From Leisingera methylohalidivorans DSM 14336 (GTDB lineage: Bacteria; Pseudomonadota; Alphaproteobacteria; Rhodobacterales; Rhodobacteraceae): DNA of 64,000 bases. Under the pieces are notes generated by a model. That model had not been told where the DNA came from. It made no database searches and worked only from the letters and a program-made list of their open reading frames with translations. Numbering within the stretch: the first letter of the stretch is position 1; every line of letters starts with the position of its first letter. The translations under genes were made by a program, and so were the position numbers. The stretch is from the NCBI RefSeq assembly GCF_000511355.1, contig NC_023135.1:1886371-1950370 (forward strand), given 5' to 3'. Below are positions 36,947 to 47,607 of this stretch, one piece after another.

Positions 36947-38515
36947 ATGACAGAGACATCCCATGACCGCCTTCTCATCATCGACTTTGGCAGCCAGGTC
37001 ACGCAGCTGATTGCTCGCCGCCTGCGCGAGCTGAACGTCTATTGCGAAATCCACCCTTATCAGAATGTCACCATGGAGTTTGTGCGCGACATGGCGCCCA
37101 AAGCGGTGATCTTCTCAGGCGGGCCGGACAGCGTGACCCGCGAGGGCAGCCCGCGTGCGCCGCAGGAGATTTTCGACTATGGCGTGCCGATCCTGGGCAT
37201 CTGCTATGGCCAGCAGGTCATGATGCACCAGCTGGGCGGCACGGTCGTAAGCGGCCATGGCACCGCCGAATTCGGCCGCGCCTTTGTCACCCCCACCGTG
37301 GAGACACCGCCGCTGTTGGAAGGCTGGTTCGCCAATGACAGCGACCGCGAACAGGTCTGGATGTCGCACGGCGACCACGTAAGCAAGATCGCCCCGGGGT
37401 TCGAGGTCTACGGCACCTCCCCCAACGCGCCCTTTGCCATCGCCGCCGATGTCAGCCGCAATTTCTATGCGGTGCAGTTCCACCCGGAGGTGCATCACAC
37501 CCCCAATGGCGCCAAACTGTATGAGAACTTTGTCAAGCTGGCAGGTTTCTCCGGCGACTGGACCATGGGTGCCTACCGCGAGCAGATGATCGAGAAAATC
37601 CGCGAACAGGTTGGCGACAAACAGGTGATCTGCGGCTTGTCCGGCGGCGTTGACAGCTCGGTCGCGGCGATCCTGATCCATGAGGCGATCGGCGACCAAC
37701 TGACCTGCGTCTTTGTCGACCACGGGTTGCTACGCAAGAACGAGGCGGAAGAAGTCGTCGCGATGTTCCGCGACAACTATAATATCAAGCTGATCCACGC
37801 AGATGAAAGCGATCTGTTTCTGGGGGAGCTGGACGGCCAGTCCGACCCGGAAACCAAGCGCAAGATCATCGGAAAACTGTTCATCGACGTGTTCCAGAAA
37901 CATGCCGACACGATCGACGGCGCCGAGTTCCTGGCCCAGGGCACCCTGTACCCCGATGTGATTGAATCGGTCTCCTTCTCGGGCGGGCCTTCGGTCACCA
38001 TCAAGTCCCACCACAACGTGGGCGGCCTGCCGGAGAAGATGGGGCTGAAACTGGTCGAACCCCTGCGCGAACTGTTCAAGGACGAAGTCCGCGCATTGGG
38101 CCGCGAACTGGGCCTGCCGCAAAGCTTTATCGGCCGCCACCCCTTCCCCGGACCGGGCCTGGCGATCCGCTGCCCCGGCGAGATCACCCGCGAAAAGCTG
38201 GAGATCCTGCGCGAAGCGGATGCGGTCTATATCGACCAGATCCGCAAGCATGGTCTGTACGATGATATTTGGCAGGCGTTTGTCGCGATTCTGCCGGTCC
38301 GCACCGTTGGTGTGATGGGGGATGGGCGGACGTATGACTATGCCTGCGCCCTGCGCGCGGTGACCTCGGTCGATGGCATGACCGCCGACTATTACCCGTT
38401 CAGCCATGAATTCCTGGGGGAGACCGCCACGCGGATCATCAATGAGGTCAAGGGCATCAACCGTTGCACCTACGACATCACCTCGAAGCCTCCGGGCACG
38501 ATCGAGTGGGAATGA
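36947..38515 (+). CDS. guaA: GMP synthase (glutamine-hydrolysing)
   Basis: A 522-residue enzyme that converts XMP to GMP. The N-terminal glutaminase class-1 domain (residues 1-205) has the catalytic Cys in GICYGQQVM and the His/Glu pair in QFHPEVHHT. The ATP-pyrophosphatase domain has the PP-loop SGGVDSS, and the C-terminal dimerisation domain ends in [16 protein letters not shown], as in all GuaA. The 243-base upstream region to mttB shows no clear riboswitch. Ends in a strong terminator. Confidence 0.97.
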   Translation: MTETSHDRLLIIDFGSQVTQLIARRLRELNVYCEIHPYQNVTMEFVRDMAPKAVIFSGGPDSVTREGSPRAPQEIFDYGVPILGICYGQQVMMHQLGGTVVSGHGTAEFGRAFVTPTVETPPLLEGWFANDSDREQVWMSHGDHVSKIAPGFEVYGTSPNAPFAIAADVSRNFYAVQFHPEVHHTPNGAKLYENFVKLAGFSGDWTMGAYREQMIEKIREQVGDKQVICGLSGGVDSSVAAILIHEAIGDQLTCVFVDHGLLRKNEAEEVVAMFRDNYNIKLIHADESDLFLGELDGQSDPETKRKIIGKLFIDVFQKHADTIDGAEFLAQGTLYPDVIESVSFSGGPSVTIKSHHNVGGLPEKMGLKLVEPLRELFKDEVRALGRELGLPQSFIGRHPFPGPGLAIRCPGEITREKLEILREADAVYIDQIRKHGLYDDIWQAFVAILPVRTVGVMGDGRTYDYACALRAVTSVDGMTADYYPFSHEFLGETATRIINEVKGINRCTYDITSKPPGTIEWE

Positions 38516-38530
38516 CCCTCAGCTATCCAG

Positions 38531-38560
38531 CCCCGGCCCCAGCGGCCGGGGTTTTCTTTT
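38531..38560 (+). terminator. guaA terminator
   Basis: An 8-bp perfect stem CCCCGGCC / GGCCGGGG (5-base loop) is followed by TTTTCTTTT, a textbook intrinsic terminator. Confidence 0.92.
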
Positions 38561-38631
38561 GCCGGCATGGTTTTCCAATCCGTCAGGTGTTTTGAGATAT
38601 TTCCCCAAACACGGCCGGTTTGGAGAACCCA

Positions 38632-40071
38632 ATGATCATTTGCCACCCGTTGATGCTGATCTTCATTAAGACCAAGAAGGTCGGGGGCACATCTTTCGGG
38701 AATGCCCGGTTCAGTTTCTGCGACGAGGCTGGCGTCATCACTCCGATTACTCCGGAGGATGAGGTAAGCCGCAAAGACCTGGGGTATCACGGTGCGCAAA
38801 ACCACCAGAAACAGGCCTGGCCGGAGGGCACGGAACCCGAGGCGCCGTTTTTCAACCGCATTCCGGCAGAACAGGCTAAGGCGCTGGCTGTCTACCTGCG
38901 CTATGAACACCTGGAGGAGGACATCGCTGCGCTGGGGATCGACGGGCTGCGGGTACGGTTCTCAAGCCTGCGAGCCAAGGGGCGCTGCCTCCCCCCTACA
39001 GGGCACCGATCCGGCAACGCCCTATTCCCGCTTTCCCGACGCCGCAGACATCGTGGCCAGACATTGCGCTGCGGAAATCCTGAAGTTCGGCTATCAGAAG
39101 CCGGAAATCGTGCCGGCCACGGCGACAGTGTCCGGCAAGGGGCAAAGCGATTTTATTTTCACCCTCTTTGCCGGGCGCACCGGAACAGCCTGGCTGGCGC
39201 AATTCCTGGGCGACAACCTGTCGGTGATTTCGGTCCACGAACCGCTGGGCGTGCTGAACTTCGGCACCCAGATGCGGGAAATCAGCCACATGCGGCGGTT
39301 CAACACGCTGGGCATGGACGGCAAGATGCAGGCCTTCTGGCAGAACAATCTGGCCGCGCTGCACCCGCCTTATGCGGAATCCAATCACACGCTGGGCAAA
39401 TGCGGCCTGATCGAGGCGCTGGCCAACAGCGGCATCGCCGACCGCAGCTCCGTCATCATTCTGCGCCGCGACCTAGCCAAGCAATGCGCCAGCTATGCCG
39501 GGCGCATTGATTTTCAGAATATCACCATTCCCAGGCAATGGTGCCGGACATAATCTACACCAATATCATCGTGAACCCCAAGATGTTCCGCCAGCTGGGA
39601 CAGATCGGCTGGGCGATGTGGCACGCACTGGAAATGGAGGCGCGCCGTGCCTGTTACGCGCTGAAATTCAGTGACAGGATCAACTTTATCGAAGCCCGGC
39701 TGGAAAAGGCCACCAAGCCGGAAGGCGCCGCCCGGCGGCTGACCGCCCTGGGGCATCTGGCAGACCCCGTACTGCCGCCCAACAAGAAGAGCGCCACCCG
39801 CAACGCCTCTGACGTGGCTGAGGCACTGACGGAGGAAATCCGCCCCCTTTTTGAACCGGTTGAATTTCGACCCGGTTGCAATGGCGTCAACCTATATCAA
39901 TTCAGGAAAACCCCTGGTTTCTCCGACCCTGCGCCGCAACGCGGCCTGACGCCAAACGCCCGCCGGTTCCGGCACCCCCGGACGCTTCCCCTGCCTGCGC
40001 CGAGCCGGACGCGTCCGGCGCGTGTTGCACTTGACCTTGGCGCATTTTCCGCCTCTTTTCGCACGGGTTAA
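38632..40071 (+). pseudogene. Decayed sulfotransferase locus (two frameshifts and an internal deletion)
   Basis: The reading frame starts at the ATG at 38632 (SD GGAGAA) as MIICHPLMLIFIKTKKVGGTS, a 5'-phosphosulfate-binding start of a sulfotransferase-like protein. It ends IAALGIDGL in one frame and continues after about 38985 in the next frame as SPLQGTDPATPYSRFPDAADIV, which shows an extra base near GGGGC or CCCCCC. A second sulfotransferase-type motif, LFAGRTGTAWLAQFLGDNL, follows, and a second frame change near 39535 leads to IIYTNIIVNPKMFRQLG. The part between residues about 88 and 96 (IPAEQAKA/LAVYLRYEHL) looks deleted compared with family members. A sequencing error could explain one indel but hardly all. 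The last 40 codons before 40071 are not protein-like. Confidence 0.7.
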
Positions 40072-40085
40072 GCAACGGGGCAAGC

Positions 40086-40964
40086 ATGGCACAAGGCGAA
40101 GCACGCGCGGGACTCGCCGCCGTTTGGATGATCGGCGCGATTGTCTCATTCTCTGCAATGGCGATCGCAGGGCGCGAGGCCGGCTTGACGCTGGATACCT
40201 TCGAAATCATGGCCTATCGCAGCCTGGTCGGGGTCGTCATAGTCGCGAGCCTGCTGACAATAACGGGCCGCTGGCACCAGGTCAGCAGCGTCCGTCTGGG
40301 TGTCCATGCGGTGCGCAACCTTTTCCACTTCACCGGTCAGAACCTTTGGTTTCTGGCGGTGACGCTGGTGCCGCTGGCACAGGTCTTCGCCTTGGAGTTC
40401 ACCTCGCCCTTGTGGGTGATCATCCTGTCGCCGTTCTTGCTGGGAGAAGCCCTCACCCGGCGCCGGCTGCTTGCTGCAGGCATCGGTTTTGCCGGCATTC
40501 TGATTGTCGCCCGCCCCAGCCCGGAAACGCTGAACCTCGGCATCATTGCCGCCGCCAGCTGCGCCATCTTCTTTGCGCTGACTGCAATCCTGACCAAACG
40601 GCTGACCCGGAACGAAAAAACAGCCTCCATTCTTTTCTGGCTTACCTCCATGCAGTTGCTTATGGGCCTGCTGGCGGCAGGCTGGGACGGCGACATGGCC
40701 CTGCCCGATGCGACCACCCTGCCCTGGCTGATTCTCATCGGCATTGCCGGATTGACTGCGCATTTCTGCCTGACCACTGCCCTGTCGCTGGCGCCGGCCA
40801 GCGTTGTGGTGCCAGTTGATTTCGCCCGGCTTCCTGCCATCGCGATCCTTGGCATGGTGATCTACGGCGAAGCGCTGGATGCCTGGGTTCTGAGCGGCGC
40901 CGCGGTCATCTGTATTGCGAATTATCTCAACATAGTTGCAAAAAGGCCTGCAAAACCTGCTTAG
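40086..40964 (+). CDS. DMT-family (EamA) transporter 1
   Basis: A 292-residue inner-membrane protein with about ten hydrophobic helices in two EamA repeats. Both begin with an aromatic-rich helix and contain proline/glycine kinks. RNLFHFTGQNLWFLAVTLVPLAQVFALEFTSPLW is the family's conserved segment after the third helix. DMT carriers export or import small metabolites; the substrate is not readable. It lies directly after the broken sulfotransferase locus. A TTGACC sequence upstream may be its -35 box. Confidence 0.88.
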   Translation: MAQGEARAGLAAVWMIGAIVSFSAMAIAGREAGLTLDTFEIMAYRSLVGVVIVASLLTITGRWHQVSSVRLGVHAVRNLFHFTGQNLWFLAVTLVPLAQVFALEFTSPLWVIILSPFLLGEALTRRRLLAAGIGFAGILIVARPSPETLNLGIIAAASCAIFFALTAILTKRLTRNEKTASILFWLTSMQLLMGLLAAGWDGDMALPDATTLPWLILIGIAGLTAHFCLTTALSLAPASVVVPVDFARLPAIAILGMVIYGEALDAWVLSGAAVICIANYLNIVAKRPAKPA

Positions 40965-41075
40965 GATTGATCGATTCCGGCAGGTTTCCGTGCCGTTAGC
41001 ATTGATTTGGCGATTTTCTGCTGATTACGGTCCTGTGACAAGAAGCCGGGAAGGCTTTTGTACAGGGAGGAACAT

Positions 41076-42170
41076 ATGAAGAAGATTCACGCTGCGCCCT
41101 TGGCGCTGGCGCTGCTGCCCGGTGTTGCCATGGCGGGCGGCGTCGACCGCTCCGGCCAATCTCTTGGCGCCTTGTTTGAAGAGGGCACTTACGCCGAGTT
41201 CTCGATTGGCCATGTGAGCCCGGATGTGTCGGGCACGGCGCTTGGCGCAAACTCCGGCGACATGGTCGGCTCGCATCTGCAGCTGGGTGCTGCCTACAAG
41301 CGCGACATCAATGACAAGCTGAGTTTTGCGCTGATTTTCGATCAGCCTTTCGGCGCCGACGTGGAATACCCTGCCGGCACCGGCTATGTGTTTCAGGGCG
41401 CAACCGCCGAACTCAACTCCAATGCTATAACCGGGGTGCTGCGCTATAAATTCAACCAGAACTTCAGCGCTTATGGCGGCGTGCGGCTGCAGACAATGGA
41501 GGCAGAAGTCTCCATCCCTGTGTTCGGCGGCTATGCAGCCAGCGGTGACCGCGATGAAGGCTTCGGCTATCTGGTCGGCGCCGCCTATGAGCGGCCGGAC
41601 ATCGCACTGCGGATTGCGCTGACCTACTTCTCGGAAATCGACCACGACGTCAGCACCGTGGAAAGCGGCGGCGGCCTGCCTGGTCCGGTCACCTCGACAA
41701 CCGCCATCAACACGCCGCAGGCTGTGAATCTGGATTTCCAGACCGGCATTGCCAAGGACACGCTGCTGTTCGGCGGCGTGCGCTGGGTGGAATGGTCCAA
41801 GTTCAACATTTCGCCCACCTTCTACAGCGGCACGCTGATCCGCCGGCCGCTGGTGTCTTTTGCTGATGACCGCTACACTTACACCTTGGGCGTGGGCCGC
41901 AAGTTCAATGAAAACTGGTCGGGTTCCGTGTCGGTCAGCTATGAGGAAACACTGGGCGGTTTCCAGTCCAATCTCAGCCCGCAGGACGGCCGCTTGGGTC
42001 TGACGATCGGCGCCAAATACAAGCAAGGCAACATGAGCATCTCCGGCGGTGTGAACATCACCCGCGTCGGCAGTGCCCAAACTGTGGTCAGCCAGGCGCC
42101 CTTTGCCACATCGCAATTCGGCGACAACACATCGGTCGGGGTCGGCTTCAAGGTAGGCTACCACTTCTGA
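41076..42170 (+). CDS. OmpP1/FadL/TodX-family outer-membrane transport protein
   Basis: A 364-residue exported protein. A signal peptide (MKKIHAAPLALALLPGVAMA) is followed by a beta-barrel with alternating hydrophobic strands and a C-terminal VGVGFKVGYHF ending in aromatic Phe, typical of outer-membrane insertion. GAGGAAC precedes the ATG at 41076. FadL-type barrels take up long-chain fatty acids or other hydrophobic compounds. The FadL hallmark hatch region is less clear, so the substrate is open. A strong terminator follows. Confidence 0.85.
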   Translation: MKKIHAAPLALALLPGVAMAGGVDRSGQSLGALFEEGTYAEFSIGHVSPDVSGTALGANSGDMVGSHLQLGAAYKRDINDKLSFALIFDQPFGADVEYPAGTGYVFQGATAELNSNAITGVLRYKFNQNFSAYGGVRLQTMEAEVSIPVFGGYAASGDRDEGFGYLVGAAYERPDIALRIALTYFSEIDHDVSTVESGGGLPGPVTSTTAINTPQAVNLDFQTGIAKDTLLFGGVRWVEWSKFNISPTFYSGTLIRRPLVSFADDRYTYTLGVGRKFNENWSGSVSVSYEETLGGFQSNLSPQDGRLGLTIGAKYKQGNMSISGGVNITRVGSAQTVVSQAPFATSQFGDNTSVGVGFKVGYHF

Positions 42171-42191
42171 TCCTGCCGCAGTTCCGGATCC

Positions 42192-42226
42192 AGCCCCGCC
42201 CGGTTTCCCGGGCGGGGCTTTCTTTT
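42192..42226 (+). terminator. Terminator after the FadL-type gene
   Basis: A 12-bp perfect stem AGCCCCGCCCGG / CCGGGCGGGGCT with a TTTC loop, followed by TTCTTTT. Confidence 0.92.
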
Positions 42227-42276
42227 GCCGCAAGAAACGGGTCGCTAGAGACAGGCAGCCACGCTAGCTGAACCGC

Positions 42277-43191
42277 ATGAGCCTGCAAAAAACACTCTCC
42301 CCCCGCGCCTGGGCCGAGCTGATCCTGCTCGGTCTGATCTGGGGCGCGTCATTCCTGTCGATCCGCATCGCCCTGGATGAAATTCCTGTTCTCACTTTGG
42401 TTCTGCACCGCTGCGGCTGGGCGGCACTGTTCCTCTGGGCTGTGGTGCTGGCCATGCGGATACCGGTCCCCAAGGATTTGCGGATCTGGGTGGCGTTCCT
42501 GATAATGGGCCTGCTGAACAACGTGATCCCGTTCGGGCTGATGGCCTGGGGACAGTTGCATATCGAAACCGGCCTCACCTCGATCCTGAATGCGGCGACG
42601 GCAATATTCGGAGTGATCGTTGCCGCGCTTCTCTTTGCGGATGAGCGGCTGACGGCCCGCAAAGCGCTGGGAGTGGGCCTTGGGTTTCTTGGTGTCGCAA
42701 CCGCCATCGGGCTGGAGCAATTCGCCCGCTTCGACCTGCGCAGCACAGCGCAGCTGGCAGTGCTGGCGGGCACCGTCTCATATGCATTTGCCAGCGCCTG
42801 GGCGCGTTTCAAACTGACCGGCCTTCCGCCGCTTGTCGCGGCTGCCGGAATGCTGACCGGCTCCACCCTGTTCCTGGCCCCCGCAGCGCTGCTGATCGAC
42901 GGCGCGCCTGTCCTGGCGCTGGAGGTGCGCACTTGGGCCTCCATCGCCTATTTTGCCCTGTTCGCCACGGCAGGGGCCTATCTGCTCTATTACCGGGTGC
43001 TGGAGCTGGCGGGCAGCGGCAACCTGATGCTGGTTACGCTGATCATCCCGCCGGTGGCCATTCTTTTGGGCGCGCTGGTCCTGGGGGAAGCGCTGAAGCC
43101 GCAAGCCTATGCAGGCTTTACCCTTCTGGCTGCAGGCCTGATCATCCTGAACGGCAAACCCGTCTTGCGGCGCAAGCGCGCACGGAATTGA
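42277..43191 (+). CDS. DMT-family (EamA) transporter 2
   Basis: A 304-residue protein with two EamA repeats, starting SLQKTLSPRAWAELILLGLIWGASFLSIRIALDEIPVL. It is related to, but clearly different from, the transporter at 40086. The second repeat contains ALEVRTWASIAYFALFATAGAYLLYYRVL. Substrate unknown. A terminator separates it from the FadL-type gene; the P-loop ATPase gene follows after 55 bases, so they may be one unit. Confidence 0.88.
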   Translation: MSLQKTLSPRAWAELILLGLIWGASFLSIRIALDEIPVLTLVLHRCGWAALFLWAVVLAMRIPVPKDLRIWVAFLIMGLLNNVIPFGLMAWGQLHIETGLTSILNAATAIFGVIVAALLFADERLTARKALGVGLGFLGVATAIGLEQFARFDLRSTAQLAVLAGTVSYAFASAWARFKLTGLPPLVAAAGMLTGSTLFLAPAALLIDGAPVLALEVRTWASIAYFALFATAGAYLLYYRVLELAGSGNLMLVTLIIPPVAILLGALVLGEALKPQAYAGFTLLAAGLIILNGKPVLRRKRARN

Positions 43192-43246
43192 CCAAGCCCG
43201 CGCAGGCGATTAGCTAGGCGTTAAACCTTCAAGGACTTGGGATCTC

Positions 43247-44110
43247 ATGCTTTACTCTTCTGCGCAGGACTGGCGCGATGCGCCGAACAAACGAGTGCTG
43301 TTCTTTGGCATGTCCGGGCTTGGCAAAACCTATGTCAGCAACATCCTGCGCGGGGCCGGCCGCTGGTTCCATTATTCGATCGATTACCGGATCGGCACCC
43401 GGTACATGGGCGAATACATCGCCGACAATGCGAAGGCCGAAGCGATGAAAGTCCCGTTCCTGCGCGACCTGTTGCTCACGGATTCGATCTATATCGGCTC
43501 CAACATCACCTTTGAGAACCTGACCCCGGTTGCCTCTTACCTCGGCAAGCCCGGTGATACCGCCAAGGGCGGACTGCCGATCGAGGAATACAAACACCGC
43601 CAGGAGCAGTTCCGGGTCGCCGAGATCCGCGCCCTGCTGGACACCGAGTATTTCGAAGGCCGTGCCCAGCAGCTATACGGGTATCCGAACTTCATCTGCG
43701 ACACTGGCGGATCGATCTGCGAATGGGTCGATGCCAATGACCCCGAGGACCATATCCTGACCGAACTCAGCAAGCACACGCTGATGGTCTGGATCAAGGG
43801 CAGCGAGGACCATACCGCCGAGCTGGTGCGCCGCTTTGACCGCGCGCCCAAGCCGATGTCCTATCAGCCGGAATTCCTGGACCGGGTCTGGCAAGAGTAT
43901 CTCAAGGAAAATCACATAGCTGAAGGGGAAGTGGACCCCGACGCCTTTATCCGCTGGACCTATGCCCAGGCCCTGGCCCACCGCCAGCCGCGCTATCAGG
44001 CAATGGCGGACAATTGGGGCGTTACCGTCACCGCTGACCAGATCTCAGCCGTCAAGGATGAGGCCGGTTTCGAGGATTTGATCGCCTCCGCTCTTGAGAC
44101 CCGCGGCTAA
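43247..44110 (+). CDS. P-loop ATPase of unknown function, next to metA
   Basis: A 287-residue soluble protein with a Walker A motif GMSGLGKT at residues 21-28, close to the N terminus as in small kinases and adenylyl-sulfate-kinase-like folds. A later [11 protein letters not shown] and a C-terminal helical region follow. No classical Walker B DEAD box is obvious. From memory a protein like this is conserved in Rhodobacterales as an 'ATPase'; the function is unknown. It ends 59 bases before metA, on the same strand. Confidence 0.78.
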   Translation: MLYSSAQDWRDAPNKRVLFFGMSGLGKTYVSNILRGAGRWFHYSIDYRIGTRYMGEYIADNAKAEAMKVPFLRDLLLTDSIYIGSNITFENLTPVASYLGKPGDTAKGGLPIEEYKHRQEQFRVAEIRALLDTEYFEGRAQQLYGYPNFICDTGGSICEWVDANDPEDHILTELSKHTLMVWIKGSEDHTAELVRRFDRAPKPMSYQPEFLDRVWQEYLKENHIAEGEVDPDAFIRWTYAQALAHRQPRYQAMADNWGVTVTADQISAVKDEAGFEDLIASALETRG

Positions 44111-44169
44111 CCCGCCTATCTGTCGAATTCCGCTATTTCGCACAAACTTCCGCAAATCAGGACACTGAC

Positions 44170-45087
44170 ATGCCCATCAAGATTCCCGCAGACCTCCCCG
44201 CCTATGACGTTCTCACGAACGAAGGCGTGATGGTGATGTCGCCGGATCAGGCGGCGCGTCAGGATATCCGTCCCCTTCGCATCGGGCTCTTGAACCTGAT
44301 GCCCAAGAAGATCCAAACCGAGAATCAGTTTGCCCGGCTGATCGGCGCCACGCCGCTGCAGATTGAACTCAGCCTGATCCGGATGAGCGAGCACCGCACC
44401 AAGAACACGGCCGCCGCGCATATGGCCGAGTTCTACCGCCCCTTTCAGGAAGTGAAGCACGAGAAGTTCGACGGTCTGATCATCACCGGCGCGCCGATTG
44501 AGCATCTCGACTTCCCCGAGGTGACGTATTGGGACGAGATGCGCGAGGTGTTTGAATGGACGCAGACCAACGTGCATTCCACCTTTGGCGTCTGCTGGGG
44601 CGGCATGGCGATGATCAACCATTTCCACGGCGTGAAAAAGCATATGCTGGATCACAAGGCGTTTGGCTGCTTCCGGCACCGGAACCTGGCGCCGGCCTCG
44701 CCCTATCTGCGCGGGTTCTCGGATGATTTCGTGATCCCGGTCAGCCGCTGGACGGAAATGAAGCAGGAAGAAATCAACGCGGCACCGGGGCTGCAGACGC
44801 TGCTGGGCAGTGACGAAGTCGGCCCCTGCCTGGTTGAGGACAAGGCGCACCGGGCGCTCTATATCTTTAACCACTTCGAATATGACAACGACACGCTGAA
44901 GCAGGAGTACGACCGGGACGTGGCCAATGGCACCCTGATAAACGTGCCGGGCAACTATTACCCGGACGATGACCCCAGCCAGCAGCCGCTAAACCGCTGG
45001 CGCAGCCACGCGCATCTTCTTTATGGCAACTGGATCAATGAGATCTACCAGACCACGGCATATGAAATGGACCAGATCGGCCAGTAA
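44170..45087 (+). CDS. metA: Homoserine O-acyltransferase MetA (predicted O-acetyltransferase)
   Basis: A 305-residue glutaminase-like enzyme that activates homoserine in methionine synthesis. The catalytic Cys142 is in [10 protein letters not shown], and His/Glu follow in YIFNHFEYD. The residue that decides acyl-donor choice is Glu111 (GAPIEHL); glutamate here predicts acetyl-CoA use, glycine in E. coli MetA predicts succinyl-CoA (established for the MetA/HST family). So this is likely a homoserine O-acetyltransferase despite the name. It overlaps the hydrolase gene by 26 bases. No SAM-II riboswitch can be seen in the 59 bases upstream. Confidence 0.95.
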   Translation: MPIKIPADLPAYDVLTNEGVMVMSPDQAARQDIRPLRIGLLNLMPKKIQTENQFARLIGATPLQIELSLIRMSEHRTKNTAAAHMAEFYRPFQEVKHEKFDGLIITGAPIEHLDFPEVTYWDEMREVFEWTQTNVHSTFGVCWGGMAMINHFHGVKKHMLDHKAFGCFRHRNLAPASPYLRGFSDDFVIPVSRWTEMKQEEINAAPGLQTLLGSDEVGPCLVEDKAHRALYIFNHFEYDNDTLKQEYDRDVANGTLINVPGNYYPDDDPSQQPLNRWRSHAHLLYGNWINEIYQTTAYEMDQIGQ

Positions 45088-46042
45088 GGTGCTGATTTAT
45101 GCGGGCCTTGCACTGACGGCCGCTGCCGCGCTGACCGTCTGGCAAGCGGGCCGCCGCGAGGCTGCGGCGGTCGCAAGCCACCCGCCTTCGGGGCAGATTC
45201 TGATGGTGGGCAGCCACCGGGTGCATGTGGTGGAGATGGGCTGCCCCAAAGGCAGCGCGCCGGATCTGGTGCTGATTCACGGCTCCAGCGGCAATACCCG
45301 CGATATGACCTTCCGCCTGGCACCGGCTCTGGCGGAGGAGTTCCGCATCCTGATCTTCGACCGGCCCGGCCTGGGATATTCGGACCGCATCAACGCCACC
45401 GGGGCCAGCATCCGGCAGCAGGCCGCCCTGCTGCAACAGGCCGCGGCTCAGATGGGGGCGGACAGGCCCATTGTGCTGGGGCAAAGCTATGGCGGCGCGG
45501 TCGCGCTGGCCTGGGCGGTAGACCGCCCGGAAAGCGTTTCGGCGCTGGTGACAGTGGCCGGTGTCGCCTACCCCTGGGCCACACCGCTGGATCCGCTTTA
45601 CCGGGTCACGTCCTCGCGCGCAGGCAGTGCGGTGGTGGTGCCCTTGCTGACCGCCTTTGTGCCAGGCTTTGCGGTGTCCCGCTCGCTTCAGGACGTCTTT
45701 GCCCCGCAAGCCGTGCCCGAAGGCTATGCCGCGCATTTCGGCCCTAGCCTGACGCTGCGGCGCGGGTCCCTGCGCGCGAATGCCCGGCAAAGGGCGAACC
45801 TGCTGGACGAAGTGACTGAACTGGCGCCGCGCTATGGCGAAATCTCGGTCCCCGTGGAGGTTCTTCACGGCAGCGCTGACGACCTGGTCAGCCCGGAGCT
45901 TCATGCCCGGGGCCTGGCCCGGAATGTGAACAGCGCACAGCTGACCCTGCTGGACGGCATCGGGCATATGCCGCAGCATGTGGCCACAGAAGACGTGGCC
46001 GCAGCCGTGCGGCGGGCCGCCCTGCGCGCGCAATTGCGTTAA
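45062..46042 (+). CDS. Alpha/beta hydrolase, membrane-anchored
   Basis: A 326-residue hydrolase with an N-terminal transmembrane anchor (about residues 10-30). The alpha/beta fold shows the oxyanion HGSSGNT, nucleophile serine in GQSYGG, the acid in [10 protein letters not shown] and the catalytic histidine in GIGHMPQH. The ATG at 45062 gives MKWTRSASK and overlaps the end of metA. The substrate is unknown; haloalkane/epoxide-type or ester hydrolysis are usual. It is co-directional with metA and possibly translationally coupled. Confidence 0.86.
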   Translation: MKWTRSASKVLIYAGLALTAAAALTVWQAGRREAAAVASHPPSGQILMVGSHRVHVVEMGCPKGSAPDLVLIHGSSGNTRDMTFRLAPALAEEFRILIFDRPGLGYSDRINATGASIRQQAALLQQAAAQMGADRPIVLGQSYGGAVALAWAVDRPESVSALVTVAGVAYPWATPLDPLYRVTSSRAGSAVVVPLLTAFVPGFAVSRSLQDVFAPQAVPEGYAAHFGPSLTLRRGSLRANARQRANLLDEVTELAPRYGEISVPVEVLHGSADDLVSPELHARGLARNVNSAQLTLLDGIGHMPQHVATEDVAAAVRRAALRAQLR

Positions 46043-46103
46043 AACGATTCACATTCCATACTCCTTACCCATATAAGAGTTTGAGGACAGAAGGGTTTTT
46101 CTC

Positions 46104-46973
46104 ATGCCGCTGCCATTTGACGGAGCCATCAGCCGCTTTTACCAGACCGGCGTGCCGGATGAGATCCGCAGGGCCATCAAAGGTGCGGACAATGACGAGA
46201 TCCTGAGCCCCAGCTATCCGCACCGGGAGCGGATGAAGCGGAAGGCCTATGAAAAAGAGCTGGAGGCGCTGCAGATCGAGCTGGTCAAGCTGCAGGCTTG
46301 GGTCAAGTCCAGCGGCGCCCGTATTGCGATCGTTTTTGAAGGCCGCGATGCGGCCGGCAAGGGCGGTACAATCAAACGGTTCCGTGAGAATCTGAACCCC
46401 CGCGGCGCACGGGTCGTGGCCCTGTCCAAACCCACCAGGGCCGAGCAAAGCCAATGGTATTTCCAGCGCTATATACAGCATCTGCCGTCAGGCGGCGAAA
46501 TCGTTTTTTTCGACCGCAGCTGGTACAACCGCGGCGTGGTGGAGAAGGTCTTTGGCTTCTGCACCGACGAACAGCGCGAACGGTTTTTTCATCAGGTTCA
46601 AGGTTTTGAACAGGCGCTGGCTGACGATGGCGTGCATTTGTTCAAGGTCTGGCTGAACGTTGGCCGGGCAGAACAGCTGCGCCGGTTGCTGTCGCGCGAG
46701 TCCGACCCATTGAAACAGTGGAAGCTCAGCCCGATCGACGTGGAAGGGCTGCACAAATGGGACGAATACAGCGCCGCCATTTCCGAAACCTTCGCGCGCA
46801 GCCATAGTGCAGAGGCCCCCTGGACCGTCATTCGGTCCGATGACAAACGGCGGGCCCGGCTGGCGGCGGTGCGCAGCGTGCTGCGCGGGGTCAGCTACAG
46901 CAACAAAGACACCGGCTCGATTGGCGAACGGGACCAGGGAATTTGCGGAGGCCCGGATATCTGGGATGACTAA
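46104..46973 (+). CDS. ppk2: Polyphosphate kinase 2
   Basis: A 289-residue polyphosphate:nucleotide phosphotransferase of the PPK2 class. Walker [10 protein letters not shown] is at residues 80-88, the second motif [14 protein letters not shown] follows, and the lid/arginine region contains WNAV-type [16 protein letters not shown]. Such enzymes phosphorylate NDPs or NMPs with polyphosphate. Its end overlaps the TetR gene start by 8 bases. Class (ADP or GDP preference) is not readable by eye. Confidence 0.93.
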   Translation: MPLPFDGAISRFYQTGVPDEIRRAIKGADNDEILSPSYPHRERMKRKAYEKELEALQIELVKLQAWVKSSGARIAIVFEGRDAAGKGGTIKRFRENLNPRGARVVALSKPTRAEQSQWYFQRYIQHLPSGGEIVFFDRSWYNRGVVEKVFGFCTDEQRERFFHQVQGFEQALADDGVHLFKVWLNVGRAEQLRRLLSRESDPLKQWKLSPIDVEGLHKWDEYSAAISETFARSHSAEAPWTVIRSDDKRRARLAAVRSVLRGVSYSNKDTGSIGERDQGICGGPDIWDD

Positions 46974-47583
46974 ACGCGGTTATCATCACGGCAATCTGCG
47001 CCAGGCACTGGTCGAAGCAGCCCTGCATCTGATTGAGGCCAAGGGCCCGACCGGTTTCACCCTGTCAGAAGCAGCCAAGCAGGCCGGCGTCACCCCCGCC
47101 GCCGTCTACCGTCATTTCAAGGGGCGCGAGGACCTGATCGCCGAGGCCGGACGGCAGGGCTATGTGATGTTTGCCGACCTGATGCAGCACGCTTATGACA
47201 AATACCAGCCTTCGGCGCTGGCCGCATTTGAGGCAACAGGCCGCGCCTATCTCGCCTTTGCCCGCAAGCATCCCGGCCACTACATCGCCATGTTCGAAAG
47301 CGGAATTTCTGTGAACCGGACTCCTGAGCTGGCCGATGCCGCCGCCCGGGCACGGGCGATCCTGGAACGCGCCGCCGCCGACCTCAGCCAGCATATTCCG
47401 GAGAGCAAACGCCCGCCGGCCTCGATGTTCTCGGCCCATGTGCTGGCGATGAGCCACGGGGTGGTTGAGCTTTATGCAAGGAATTCACCCGGCGCTGCCT
47501 CCCCCTTCCCGCCCGAAGATCTGCTGGAAAGCGGCATCGGCATCTACCTGCGCGGGCTGGGACTGATCGCATCCGACGACTAA
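46966..47583 (+). CDS. TetR/AcrR-family transcription regulator
   Basis: A 205-residue repressor-type protein. It starts [16 protein letters not shown], has the helix-turn-helix [24 protein letters not shown] (residues about 25-48) and a C-terminal WHG-like ligand domain. It overlaps the end of ppk2 by 8 bases, so the two are probably one unit, and the regulator may control ppk2 or nearby genes. The ligand is unknown. It converges with the cyclase gene. Confidence 0.9.
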   Translation: MTKRGYHHGNLRQALVEAALHLIEAKGPTGFTLSEAAKQAGVTPAAVYRHFKGREDLIAEAGRQGYVMFADLMQHAYDKYQPSALAAFEATGRAYLAFARKHPGHYIAMFESGISVNRTPELADAAARARAILERAAADLSQHIPESKRPPASMFSAHVLAMSHGVVELYARNSPGAASPFPPEDLLESGIGIYLRGLGLIASDD

Positions 47584-47607
47584 ACCCCGCCCCTTGATGC
47601 CGGTCCT

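Noticed and set aside
38610..38632. Alternative start of the sulfotransferase locus at 38620
   Set aside because: The ATG at 38632 has the better-spaced ribosome-binding site GGAGAA and begins the family-like sequence.
44111..44169. Possible SAM-II riboswitch before metA
   Set aside because: The 59 bases do not show the conserved SAM-II pairing or core bases, and are too short to hold the usual element.
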